Assembly (NCBI GenBank): GCA_963972255.1
Contig: CAXATO010000018.1
Coordinates: 1-64,000 of the forward strand
Reading direction: 5' to 3'
DNA length: 64,000 nucleotides
Source: UBA1479 sp002706405
GTDB taxonomy: Bacteria > Pseudomonadota > Alphaproteobacteria > Rhodospirillales > Casp-alpha2
Part shown: piece by piece, positions 18,221-26,274 of the stretch
How the letters are laid out: each line of letters begins with the position of its first letter
Numbering within the stretch: position 1 is the first letter of the stretch
The notes under the pieces: model-generated
Databases searched by the model: none
Told to the model about the DNA's origin: nothing
What the model saw: the letters and a program-made list of their open reading frames with translations, nothing else
Made by a program: the position numbers and the translations under genes

Positions 18221-19506
18221 ACGCCATCTTCGTTGCCATCGTCGGGATTGCCTTCGTCATGGGGGCCGTGCGCCAGGTCGTCTGGGACGGCATCGGCGAA
18301 GCGCCCATGGCGTTGCTTGGAAAATCCATGATCGACGCCGCCGGCGGGGCGGTGACTCTGGCCATCGGCCTGGTCGGCGTGATGGCCCTGTTCCTAGGCT
18401 TGATGAAGGTGGCGGAGGAAGGCGGCCTGCTCCGCATCATCGCCAAGGTCCTGCGCCCGCTCATGGTCCGCCTGTTCCCCGAGGTGCCCGCCGACCATCC
18501 GGCAATGGGCTCGATGATCCTCAACATGTCGGCCAACGCGCTCGGCCTCGGCAACGCGGCGACGCCGTTCGGCATCCGCGCCATGCAGCAGCTGGATGAA
18601 CTCAATCCCCACAAGGGCACGGCGACCAACGCCATGGCCCTGTTCCTGGCCATCAATACCTCGTCGGTTACCCTGCTGCCCACGGGCGTCATCGCGCTGC
18701 GCGCCGCCGCCGGATCCACGGACCCGGCCGGAATCGTGCCGACGACCTTGTTCGCGACCATCTGTTCGACCGCCGTCGCCATCGTATCGGCCAAGCTGCT
18801 GGCGCCCCGCTTCGCGGTCACCGCCGGGCCGGAAACGGATGTGCCGGCGGCAACCGAGGAATCGGTGCTGGAGGCGACGGAAGACATGAACGGCGCCGGG
18901 TCGGAAGCCTATCCGCTGTGGGTGTCGGTGACGGCGCTGCTCGCCGTCGGGACCCTGGTGCCGCTGACGGTGGTGTTCGGGCGCGAGATCGCGCCCTGGA
19001 TCATCCCCGGCCTGATGGTGGCGCTGCTGGGCTTCGGCGCGGCCAAGCGGGTGCCGGTCTATGAATGCTTCGTCGAAGGGGCCAAGGACGGCTTCAACGT
19101 GGCGCTGCGCATCATTCCGTATCTCGTGGCGATCCTGACCGCCGTCGCCATGTTCCGGGCCTCGGGCGCCATGGATGCGGTCGTCGGCCCGCTGGGTGCC
19201 GTCACCGAACTGATCGGCCTGCCGGCGGAAGCCCTGCCCATGGCCCTGCTGCGCCCGCTGTCGGGTTCGGGGGCCTATGGCGTGCTGGCCTCGATCATCC
19301 AGGACCCGGCCCATGGCCCGGACAGCCTGGTCGGCTATCTGGTGTCGACCTTCCAGGGGTCGACGGAAACCACCTTCTATGTCCTGGCCGTCTATTTCGG
19401 CGCGGTCGGCATCCGCCGCATTCGCCATGCTCTGTTCGCGGCCCTGCTGGCCGACATCGTGGGCATCGGCGCCGCCGTCTTCATCGTCAATCAGCTCTAC
19501 GGTTAG
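18217..19506 (+). CDS. Fused SpmA-SpmB nucleoside-recognition membrane protein
   Basis: A 429-residue membrane protein. The first half matches SpmA (MSANALGLGNAATPFGIRAMQQLDELNP, then INTSSVTLLPTGVIALRA) and the second matches SpmB (PLSGSGAYGVLASIIQD; STETTFYVLAVYFGAVGIRR). In Bacillus these are separate spore-maturation genes; fusions are common in non-sporulating proteobacteria, where the role is unknown and a gated transporter is supposed. The TTG start at 18217 overlaps the upstream stop. It is flanked by two paralogous EamA transporters in the same direction. Confidence 0.9.
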   Translation: MNAIFVAIVGIAFVMGAVRQVVWDGIGEAPMALLGKSMIDAAGGAVTLAIGLVGVMALFLGLMKVAEEGGLLRIIAKVLRPLMVRLFPEVPADHPAMGSMILNMSANALGLGNAATPFGIRAMQQLDELNPHKGTATNAMALFLAINTSSVTLLPTGVIALRAAAGSTDPAGIVPTTLFATICSTAVAIVSAKLLAPRFAVTAGPETDVPAATEESVLEATEDMNGAGSEAYPLWVSVTALLAVGTLVPLTVVFGREIAPWIIPGLMVALLGFGAAKRVPVYECFVEGAKDGFNVALRIIPYLVAILTAVAMFRASGAMDAVVGPLGAVTELIGLPAEALPMALLRPLSGSGAYGVLASIIQDPAHGPDSLVGYLVSTFQGSTETTFYVLAVYFGAVGIRRIRHALFAALLADIVGIGAAVFIVNQLYG

Positions 19507-19541
19507 CGGAATACGCCGAACCCAACGAAGGGTCCCGACCA

Positions 19542-20483
19542 ATGCCTCTCATGACTGCCGTTCACGGTTCCAGTGCGCCCGGCCGCGCGATTTTGGCGAT
19601 GATCGGGGGCGGCCTGCTGGTCACCGGCAACGACGCGGCCATGAAGTGGCTGGTGTCGGGATATCCTGTCGGGCAGCTTCTGTTCATCCGCGGCATGTTC
19701 GCCTTCGTCGCCATCGCCCTTTTCGTGCGGTTCTACGGCGGGCTTACCAGCCTGCGGATCGTCAACCCCCGGTTCCATGTGATGCGCGGCCTGTTGGTCG
19801 TGTTCGGCACCGTTGTGTTCATCACCGGCCTGGGTCATTTGACCCTCGCCGATGCGATCGCGGTGGTCTATGCCGGACCGATGTTCGTGACGGCACTGGC
19901 GCCGCTTCTGATCGGCGAAGTCGTGGGCTGGCGGCGCTGGCTGGCGGTCATGGGCGGGTTCATCGGCGTGATGATCATCATCCGGCCGGGAACCGAGGCC
20001 ATGCAATGGGCCGTGATCTTTCCCTTGGCGGCGGCCCTGGCGGGGGCGCTGCGTGACCTGATTACCCGCAGTGCCGCGGCGACGGAACATTCCAATGCGT
20101 TGCTGGCGACCAGCACGGCGGCGGCCACGGTCGCCGGCCTGTGCACCCTGCCGTTCGGCTGGATGCCGGTCCCCTTGGAGGATCTGGCGCTGATGGCCCT
20201 ATCCGGCCTGCTGTTGGGTTCCGCGCATTTCCTGATGATCGAAAGCTTCCGTTATGGCGAGGCCGGACTGGTCGTGCCGTTCAAATACCTGAACATGGTT
20301 TTCGCCGTGACCCTGGGATTTGTTCTGTGGGGCGATCTGCCCGATGCCTGGACCTGGACGGGGTCGGGCGTGCTCATCGCCAGCGGGCTTTACATCCTGC
20401 ACCGGGAGCGCATCCGCCATCGGATGCCGACGCTGCCGTCGGATGCCCATGGCGCGGGGCCGGCCGGACGGCGGCCCGACTGA
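19542..20483 (+). CDS. EamA/DMT-family transporter (copy 2)
   Basis: A 313-residue protein from ATG 19542 with about ten helices in two EamA repeats: AVHGSSAPGRAILAMIGGGLLVTGNDAAMKWLVSGYPVGQLLFIRG, then GEVVGWRRWLAVMGGFIGVMIIIRPG. It is a paralogue of the gene at 17255, keeping the same opening and the same C-terminal SAHFLMIESFRYGEAGLVVPFKY plan (copy 1: SAHFLLIEAFQFGEAALLAPFRY). It lies 35 bases after the SpmA-SpmB gene and completes a three-gene membrane operon. The substrate is unknown. Confidence 0.9.
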   Translation: MPLMTAVHGSSAPGRAILAMIGGGLLVTGNDAAMKWLVSGYPVGQLLFIRGMFAFVAIALFVRFYGGLTSLRIVNPRFHVMRGLLVVFGTVVFITGLGHLTLADAIAVVYAGPMFVTALAPLLIGEVVGWRRWLAVMGGFIGVMIIIRPGTEAMQWAVIFPLAAALAGALRDLITRSAAATEHSNALLATSTAAATVAGLCTLPFGWMPVPLEDLALMALSGLLLGSAHFLMIESFRYGEAGLVVPFKYLNMVFAVTLGFVLWGDLPDAWTWTGSGVLIASGLYILHRERIRHRMPTLPSDAHGAGPAGRRPD

Positions 20484-20491
20484 TATCCTGA

Positions 20492-21709
20492 TTACTGCGC
20501 GGGGGCGGCGGGGGAGACTTCGACCGGCGAGCCCGCGGGCAGACCGCCGGAGAAGGTCGGCGCCGCCGGCTTGGTAACATCCGCCGGCAGGGCCTGCTTC
20601 AGGGCGTCGCGGGCGACGATCGCTTTCTGGTCGCCGTTCTCAGCCGCCGCGCTGATCCATTTGTAGGCCAGGCGGTCGTCCTTTGGCACGCCCTGCCCGT
20701 TGTAATAGAGGATGCCCAGATTGTACTGGGCGGCGGCGTTGTTTTTCTCGGCCGAGCGGCCGAACCATTCGGCGGCCTTGGCATAGTCCTTGGCCACGCC
20801 GGTCCCGTTGTAATGCATGACCCCGATGGAATACTGCGCGCCCGGGTGGCCGCCGATGGCGGCCTGGGCGAACAGCTTGGCGGCCTCTGCCTTCTGCTCC
20901 TGGGTCTTGGCATCGGCGAACAGGGAGAGGGCGCGCTTGTAGGTCAGATCGGCGGTGGCCTCGCGTTCCTCGGGCGATGCCGGTGGGGTTTCGACCGCCT
21001 GGGCGGGCTCGGGCGTCACGGCGGCGGTCTGCGCGGCCGGGGGCGCCGGTTCGGGCTTGGCTTCCTCGGTGGGCGGATTGGTCAAGGCCAGGGGTTTGTC
21101 CGTGGCTTCGGGGGCCGGCGGCGCGGGCGGCGCCACGGGTTCCTCGGCGGGGGCGGTCTCGGCCGTGGGTTTTTCCGCCGGTGCCAGGTTTGCCGCGGGC
21201 TTTTCTTCGGCGGGCGGCGTCTCTTCGGCAGGCGGCGTCATCGGCGGCTCTTGGGGAGCGGCCTCGGCCGGCTTGTCCATCATTGCCGGCTCGCCGGTGG
21301 GGGCGTCCGCCGGTATTTTTTCTTCCGTGGCCGCGGGCTCGGCGGCCGGTTCTTTCGGATCGTCGGGACGGGCCATGGGCTCCATCTGGGTGACGTGGCG
21401 GACCGGCGGCAGGTTCTGCGTGTACTGGGAAGTCAGGTCCAGGTCGAAGCGGTCGCGCAGGTCCCACCAGATCGACCGCGCGGTGAAGCTCAAGTCGTCG
21501 CTGCTGAAATCGACCGTGTCCTTGATGGCGCCTTTCAAGTCCATGACCTTGGCGAGTTGGGCATCCGGCAGGCCGGCCGCGCGCAACTGTGCGGCAAAGG
21601 CTTCATCCTTGTAGAACACGGCAAGCCCCACCCCCGCGGCGGCCGCGACGATCAACAGTAGAATAAAACCTGTAAACAGTTGCCCTAAGGGGCCTCTGCG
21701 CTTCGCCAT
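20492..21709 (-). CDS. Membrane-anchored Sel1-repeat protein with Pro/Ala/Glu-rich linker
   Basis: A 405-residue protein from ATG 21709, chosen because GGAGG precedes it by 9 bases; a GTG at 21736 would add nine residues. A short basic N-terminus and one TM helix (about 12-34) anchor it, with the rest probably periplasmic. Residues about 115-260 are a low-complexity linker of P, A, E and T. Then come Sel1 repeats (GHPGAQYSIGVMHYNGTGVAKDYAKAAEWFGRSAEKNNAAAQYNLGILYYNGQGVPKDD) of the kind that scaffold protein complexes. No partner is visible nearby. It converges with the EamA gene, 8 bases apart. Confidence 0.85.
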   Translation of the reverse strand: MAKRRGPLGQLFTGFILLLIVAAAAGVGLAVFYKDEAFAAQLRAAGLPDAQLAKVMDLKGAIKDTVDFSSDDLSFTARSIWWDLRDRFDLDLTSQYTQNLPPVRHVTQMEPMARPDDPKEPAAEPAATEEKIPADAPTGEPAMMDKPAEAAPQEPPMTPPAEETPPAEEKPAANLAPAEKPTAETAPAEEPVAPPAPPAPEATDKPLALTNPPTEEAKPEPAPPAAQTAAVTPEPAQAVETPPASPEEREATADLTYKRALSLFADAKTQEQKAEAAKLFAQAAIGGHPGAQYSIGVMHYNGTGVAKDYAKAAEWFGRSAEKNNAAAQYNLGILYYNGQGVPKDDRLAYKWISAAAENGDQKAIVARDALKQALPADVTKPAAPTFSGGLPAGSPVEVSPAAPAQ

Positions 21710-21837
21710 GCGGCGAGCCCTCCTTCGCCGAAGCACCTAATCAATTTAATCTAATGTGTTTTTCCGCTTCGTGGAACCCGCCAATAGGCATAGTCCGGTC
21801 GTGCCACATGGGGATACGCAACGGCCTGGCTTGTGCA

Positions 21838-23523
21838 TCAGGGATTTCCTTTCTCCCGGGCCTCGGCCTGGGCCCGCAGGCCAGACAGCGTGGCGGACGG
21901 CGTGATCGCCTCCGGATCGGTGCGCAGTTCGATCAAAGCGGGCGAATCGGCGGCTTTGGCGCGGGCGAAGGCGTCGGCGAACTGGGCCGTTTCCGTGACC
22001 ACCTCACCGGTCGCGCCATAGGCCTTGGCCAGGGCCGCGAAATCCGGATTGACCAACTGCGTGCCCGACACGCGGCTGGGATACTCGCGTTCCTGATGCA
22101 TGCGGATGGTGCCGTACATGCCGTTGTTGACGACGATGAAGATGACGTTGGCGCCGTATTGCTTGGCTGTCGCCATTTCCTGGCCGGTCATCAGGAAACA
22201 GCCGTCGCCGGCGAAGCAAACCACGTCGCGTTCCGGATGGCGCAGCTTGGCGGCAACCGCCGCCGGCACGCCGTAGCCCATGGACCCGGAGGTCGGCGCC
22301 AGCTGCGTCGCGTAATCCCGGTAGCGATAGAAGCGGTGAACCCAGGCCGTGTAGTTGCCGGCGCCGTTGCAGATCATGGCGTCGGCGGGCAGTTCGTCGC
22401 GCAGCCAGGCAATGATCTGGCCCATTTGTACGTCGCCGGGGGTTTCCGGCGGCTCGGTCCAGGCCAGGTATTCGTCGTGCGCCGTGCCGGCCCAATTGTC
22501 CCAGCGCCCGGTGACCGGCGCCATTGCTTTGGCGGCGGCGGCGAAGCCGGGCATGCCGGAATTCATGGCGAGTGCCGGGCGGTAGACGCGGCCCAGTTCC
22601 TCGGCCCCCGGATGGACATGGACCAGGCGCTGCTTCGGCACCGGGATGTCGAACAGGTCGTAGCCGCCCGTGGTCATCTCGCCCAGGCGCGGGCCGACGG
22701 CCAGGATCAGGTCCGATGTCCGGACCCGTTCGGCCAGCTTCGGGTTGATGCCGATGCCGACGTCCCCGGCGTACAGCGGGTGGTCGTTGGGCAGCAGGTC
22801 CTGGCGGCGGAAGGACACGCTGGTCGGGATGTTGTTGGCTTCGGCGAAGGCGCGAATGTCCTGGGACGCCTGTTCGGTCCAACTGCCGCCGCCCAGAATC
22901 ATCAGCGGGCGTTCGGCCGTTTCCATCATGGCGCGCAGCTCGGCCATGGCGTCCGGTCCCGGATGGGCCTGCACGACATGGGCCGGGCCGGGGATGGTGA
23001 CCTGTTCCATCACTTCCTCGGTCAGCATGTCTTCGGGCAGGGCCAGCACGACGGGGCCCGGGCGGCCCGACATGGCGGTGTGAAAGGCATGGCTGACGTA
23101 TTCGGGCACGCGGGCCGGGTCTTCGATCTGGGCGACCCATTTGGCCATCTCGCCGAACATGCGGCGGTAGTCGATTTCCTGGAACGCCTCGCGCTCGACC
23201 TGATGGCGGGCGACCTGGCCGATGAACAGGATCATCGGCGTGGAATCCTGAAACGCGATATGGACCCCGGCGGAGGCGTTGGTCGCCCCCGGGCCGCGGG
23301 TCACGAAACAAATGCCCGGCTTGCCGGTCATCTTGCCGTCGGCGTCGGCCATGATGGCGGCGCCACCTTCCTGACGGCAGATCACCAGATCGATGCCCGG
23401 TGCGTCGACCATGGCGTCGAGCACGGCGAGATAGCTTTCCCCCGGTACGCAGAAGGCGCGATCGACCCCGTTGGCAACCAGCGTTTCGACCAGGAGCCGC
23501 GCCCCCGTTTGACCCTGTGGCAT
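21838..23523 (-). CDS. Thiamine-diphosphate-dependent acetolactate-synthase-like enzyme
   Basis: A 561-residue ThDP enzyme with the usual three domains: an N-terminal Pyr domain with the activating Glu (E52 in RQEGGAAIMAD), a central nucleotide-like domain about 195-330, and a C-terminal PP domain with the diphosphate/metal motif AGDGCFLM through VVNNGMYG. Family members include acetolactate synthase, glyoxylate carboligase, oxalyl-CoA decarboxylase and sulfoacetaldehyde acetyltransferase. No small regulatory subunit (ilvN) adjoins, which speaks against the biosynthetic acetolactate synthase. A zinc-ribbon gene lies just upstream in the same operon. Exact substrate unknown. Confidence 0.85.
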   Translation of the reverse strand: MPQGQTGARLLVETLVANGVDRAFCVPGESYLAVLDAMVDAPGIDLVICRQEGGAAIMADADGKMTGKPGICFVTRGPGATNASAGVHIAFQDSTPMILFIGQVARHQVEREAFQEIDYRRMFGEMAKWVAQIEDPARVPEYVSHAFHTAMSGRPGPVVLALPEDMLTEEVMEQVTIPGPAHVVQAHPGPDAMAELRAMMETAERPLMILGGGSWTEQASQDIRAFAEANNIPTSVSFRRQDLLPNDHPLYAGDVGIGINPKLAERVRTSDLILAVGPRLGEMTTGGYDLFDIPVPKQRLVHVHPGAEELGRVYRPALAMNSGMPGFAAAAKAMAPVTGRWDNWAGTAHDEYLAWTEPPETPGDVQMGQIIAWLRDELPADAMICNGAGNYTAWVHRFYRYRDYATQLAPTSGSMGYGVPAAVAAKLRHPERDVVCFAGDGCFLMTGQEMATAKQYGANVIFIVVNNGMYGTIRMHQEREYPSRVSGTQLVNPDFAALAKAYGATGEVVTETAQFADAFARAKAADSPALIELRTDPEAITPSATLSGLRAQAEAREKGNP

Positions 23524-23557
23524 GATGATGTTCCCCTTGTCGGCGGTGGTCTTTTGT

Positions 23558-23761
23558 TTACTCCGCCAGCCCGGCGGCTCTCTGTCTTAGCGAAAGATCG
23601 GGGCCGGGGGAAGCCGTCTCGATCTCGCAGGCGGTCTCGCCGGAACAGCAGGGATCGACGTTCTGCCCGCAGGTCCGGCATTGCACATGGCCGTGCACGG
23701 ACACGGGCTCGGACGGCTGATGGCACAGCGGGCAGCGCCAGGGGGCGGACGAGGGAGACAT
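23558..23761 (-). CDS. Small zinc-ribbon protein
   Basis: A 67-residue protein with a four-cysteine zinc ribbon, CPLC and CRTC separated by 16 residues, followed by CCSGETAC. The ATG at 23761 has GGAG 6 bases before it, which supports a real gene. It ends 34 bases before the start of the acetolactate-synthase-like gene, so the two are co-transcribed. The function is unknown. Ribbons of this size bind nucleic acid or a protein partner; the four extra cysteines/acidic tail do not decide between them. Confidence 0.7.
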   Translation of the reverse strand: MSPSSAPWRCPLCHQPSEPVSVHGHVQCRTCGQNVDPCCSGETACEIETASPGPDLSLRQRAAGLAE

Positions 23762-23788
23762 GGTGGGCTCCGGCAGTTTGGGATGAAA

Positions 23789-23800
23789 ATTGTGTACAAT
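23789..23800. promoter_or_regulatory. GntR-type operator ATTGT-N2-ACAAT (copy 1)
   Basis: ATTGTGTACAAT lies in the divergent region between the zinc-ribbon gene and the dienelactone hydrolase gene. The two 5-base arms are exact inverted repeats around GT, and CG follows on the right. The same arms occur in the longer palindrome at 40225-40240. This layout fits FadR/FCD-type GntR operators. No such regulator gene is in the window. Confidence 0.5.
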
Positions 23801-23928
23801 CGTCGCCCCAAGCGGTGACAGAGGCCAGCCCGGAATTTAAGATGCCCGCCCGCGGGGGGCTTCGGTTCCCCGGCCTGCGCCCGAGGGGCGTGGAAATTTT
23901 ACGAATCGATCAGGGAGGCACGCAGAAC

Positions 23929-24624
23929 ATGAGCGGCAAGGACATCACCATTCAGGCCAAGGACGGCGGTAGTTTTTCGGGTTATCTCGCCCTGCCCGAA
24001 GGCGGCAGCGGCCCCGGCGTCGTGGTCATCCAGGAAATCTTCGGCGTCAACGCGGTGATGCGCGAAATCACCGACGGCATGGCGGCGGCAGGCTATGTGG
24101 CGCTGTGCCCCGACCTGTTCTGGCGCCAGGAGCCGGGCATTCAGATCACCGACCAGACCGAGGCCGAATGGGCCCGCGCCTTCGAACTGTTCAACGGCTT
24201 CGATCTGGACAAGGGCGTCGACGATCTGGAATCGACGATCCAGGCCCTGCGTGCCGTCGACGGCTGCACCGGCAAGGTCGGGACCATGGGTTTCTGCCTG
24301 GGCGGCCGGCTCGCCTTCCTGACCGCGACGCGGACCAGCGCCGACGCCGCCGTCAGCTACTACGGCGTGATGCTGACCGACCACACGGACGAGGCGCTGA
24401 AAGCCCCCTGCATGCTGCACATCGCGACCGAGGACGAATTCGTGCCCAAGGATCAGCAGGCCGCGGTCCATGCCGCCCTCGACGGCAACCCCAAGGCCGT
24501 GCTGCACGACTATGAAGGGCAGAATCACGCCTTCGCGCGGGTCGGCGGCAAGCATTACGATAAGGTCTCGGCCGATCTGGCGCGCCAGCGGACGCTGGAA
24601 TTCTTCAAATCACACATCGGCTAG
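23929..24624 (+). CDS. Dienelactone hydrolase family protein
   Basis: A 231-residue alpha/beta hydrolase from ATG 23929, with GGGAGG 10 bases before it. The catalytic set is complete and spaced as in classical dienelactone hydrolase: Cys123 in GFCLGG, Asp169 in TEDEFV and His200 in QNHAFAR. IQEIFGVNAVMREITDGMAAAGY is the family's N-terminal motif. The classical reaction opens dienelactone to maleylacetate, but many homologues act on other esters or lactones and no aromatic-degradation genes are nearby. Cytosolic. It is divergent from the zinc-ribbon/ThDP operon across a shared operator. Confidence 0.92.
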   Translation: MSGKDITIQAKDGGSFSGYLALPEGGSGPGVVVIQEIFGVNAVMREITDGMAAAGYVALCPDLFWRQEPGIQITDQTEAEWARAFELFNGFDLDKGVDDLESTIQALRAVDGCTGKVGTMGFCLGGRLAFLTATRTSADAAVSYYGVMLTDHTDEALKAPCMLHIATEDEFVPKDQQAAVHAALDGNPKAVLHDYEGQNHAFARVGGKHYDKVSADLARQRTLEFFKSHIG

Positions 24625-24762
24625 GCGGTTGAAATAAAATCACCTTTTTTCTGAAAGGACTCGTTTCAGTAGAAAAACGCGACCTGAGTGACTCTCATCA
24701 CATCGGTCTTGACCCGCCTTCCCTATAAAGAAGGCTGATGAGATTCACTCTTTACCTGATCC

Positions 24763-24797
24763 ACACCGGGCCGGTTTCACCGCCCGGTGTTTTTTTT
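24763..24797 (+). terminator. Rho-independent terminator
   Basis: A perfect 9-bp GC-rich stem (24763-24771 with 24782-24790) with a 10-base loop is followed directly by eight T residues (24790-24797). It would end transcription from the dienelactone hydrolase gene or from a short leader RNA, and lies 60 bases before the next start codon. It is the clearest intrinsic terminator in the window. Confidence 0.85.
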
Positions 24798-24857
24798 GTC
24801 GGCACGCCCAAGGGGCGCCGTGATTTAATGGCTGCCGTCTCGACGGAGGGGCAGGCC

Positions 24858-25220
24858 ATGAAAAACCTCATAAGCGCATTGGGTCTGATTGTTCTGGGCA
24901 GCGCCCTCGGTGCGGCCTTCGCCGCGCCGCGCGGCCCGCTCTGGACCTATCACAACGGCAACACCTTGCAGGGGCAGACTGCCGAGTACCGGCAGGGGTT
25001 CATGATCGGCGTCATCGACGGCTATCTGCAGGGCCAGCGCGCCCGGGCGGAAACGGGCGACGACGGCCTGTGGCTGGACAACTGCCTGACCGCCGGCTGG
25101 ACTCTGAAGCGCGCCGATCGGGAATTGGCCGAACGGTTCGACGCCTCGATCCCTCTCTACCCCAATCCCGCCGCCGCCATCGTGCTCGATAATCTGAAGG
25201 ATGCCTGCGCGGGCAAATAA
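24858..25220 (+). CDS. Small secreted protein of unknown function
   Basis: 120 residues from ATG 24858, with GGAGG 8 bases before it; an upstream in-frame start at 24738 would read through the terminator and hide the signal peptide. Residues 1-22 are a Sec signal (MKNLISALGLIVLGSALGAAFA). The mature part, with YRQGFMIGVIDGYLQG and a C-terminal AIVLDNLKDACAGK, and one cysteine in each half, faintly recalls Rap1a/Tai-like periplasmic proteins. That resemblance is weak and I make no functional call. Confidence 0.72.
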   Translation: MKNLISALGLIVLGSALGAAFAAPRGPLWTYHNGNTLQGQTAEYRQGFMIGVIDGYLQGQRARAETGDDGLWLDNCLTAGWTLKRADRELAERFDASIPLYPNPAAAIVLDNLKDACAGK

Positions 25221-25303
25221 CCGGCAAAACCGGGCTTCCGCCGGGATGCCCGTCCGCGTAGACTGTTACCATTCGTTAAGCATAAATCATCACGAGGCTT
25301 ACC

Positions 25304-25501
25304 ATGCGCCCGCCGTCCCCCGCGCGTTTCGAGACAGAGCCCGATTTCACGCCGACCATTCACATCCGGCCGCGCGTCGACAGGGTGGATCCACGGCTCA
25401 GCGCGCATATCCATCACCTGGTCGAGACCTATCCACAGGAATCGGTGCGGGTCATCCGTGAATGGATGGCGGAAGGGCCTGCCCGGCATCTGCGCCATTG
25501 A
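25304..25501 (+). CDS. 65-residue protein resembling the FliF C-terminal tail
   Basis: A short soluble protein from ATG 25304 with a GAGG site upstream. Its second half, HIHHLVETYPQESVRVIREW followed by MAEG, is like the C-terminal tail of the flagellar MS-ring protein FliF (in Salmonella it ends VVALVIRQWMSNDHE), the segment that binds FliG. The shared features are Pro, then V-x-V-I-R-x-W-M and an acidic residue. No membrane part or other flagellar gene is present here. It could be a free FliG-binding peptide or a chance match; coding status is supported by the ribosome site and composition only. Confidence 0.6.
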   Translation: MRPPSPARFETEPDFTPTIHIRPRVDRVDPRLSAHIHHLVETYPQESVRVIREWMAEGPARHLRH

Positions 25502-25580
25502 CCGTTTGCCAACGGGCAAAAACCTTCTACAAATCCCGACCACATTGCGACCACCATCCGCCGACCAGGAGCCCATCCCC

Positions 25581-26015
25581 TTGCCCGATATCGACCTGAA
25601 AGACGCCACTAGTTTTGATTGGTGGACGGACGTCTCGATCCGCTTTTCCGATCAGGACCCCAACCTTCACGTCAACAACACGGCCTTCGCCGTCTATGCC
25701 GAAGCGGGGCGGGTTGACTACCTGAACGCCATGCGCCGGCATCTGGGCATCGAGCCGCGCTCGGCGCTGGTCAGCGTGCAGATCAGCTATGTGAACCAGC
25801 TGTACTACCCGGGCGACGTGCGGGTCGGCACGCGGCTTCTGCGTCTCGGCAACACGTCCTACACCCTGGGGCAGGGCCTGTTTGCCGGGGACAAGGTGGT
25901 TGCCACCTCGGAAGCGGTCCTGGTGTTCTTCGACTACGAAAAGAACGCCAGCCGCCAGGTGCCCGCCGACCTGCGCCAGGCGTTTGAATCCGGCGCCCGG
26001 CTGGTCCCGGGCTGA
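25581..26015 (+). CDS. Hotdog-fold acyl-CoA thioesterase (4HBT, YbgC/FadM-like)
   Basis: 144 residues from TTG 25581, with AGGAG 9 bases before it; the longer frame to 25458 has no family-like sequence. SIRFSDQDPNLHVNNTAFAVYAEAGRVDYL is the single hotdog domain with the active-site Asp (SDQD) and the HVNN helix start. SVQISYVNQLYYPGDVRVGTRLL is the matching beta segment. Such enzymes hydrolyse acyl-CoA or acyl-carrier thioesters in the cytosol. No acyl-chain specificity can be read. The gene is single. Confidence 0.86.
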   Translation: MPDIDLKDATSFDWWTDVSIRFSDQDPNLHVNNTAFAVYAEAGRVDYLNAMRRHLGIEPRSALVSVQISYVNQLYYPGDVRVGTRLLRLGNTSYTLGQGLFAGDKVVATSEAVLVFFDYEKNASRQVPADLRQAFESGARLVPG

Positions 26016-26274
26016 ACCGGTCAGCGCCGCGGCACGGCTTGAAGTCCGTGCGGCGCCTTATGCCCGGAACGGCCCTGTCACAAAAGCGTCACGCCGCTGC
26101 CTCTCAATCGTAATCATTTGAGCTCTATTGCATCGTTTGCCTGCCGGTAACGTTCGGGTGCACCCCTGAACGAAGACCTTGCTGTGTCGACGCGAAGGCC
26201 CCGGCAGCAGTCCTGTATTAATGAATGCCGCGAAAGGGCCGTTCGCCTTGCGGCATCAGGCGAGAGGGTAAAAG

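Noticed and set aside
21754..24624. A 956-codon open frame on the + strand
   Set aside because: Up to 23928 it is the shadow of the ThDP enzyme and zinc-ribbon genes on the other strand; only the last 231 codons are a real gene.
24709..24729. TTGACC and TATAAA as a sigma-70 promoter
   Set aside because: The spacing is only 9 bases, too short for a promoter.
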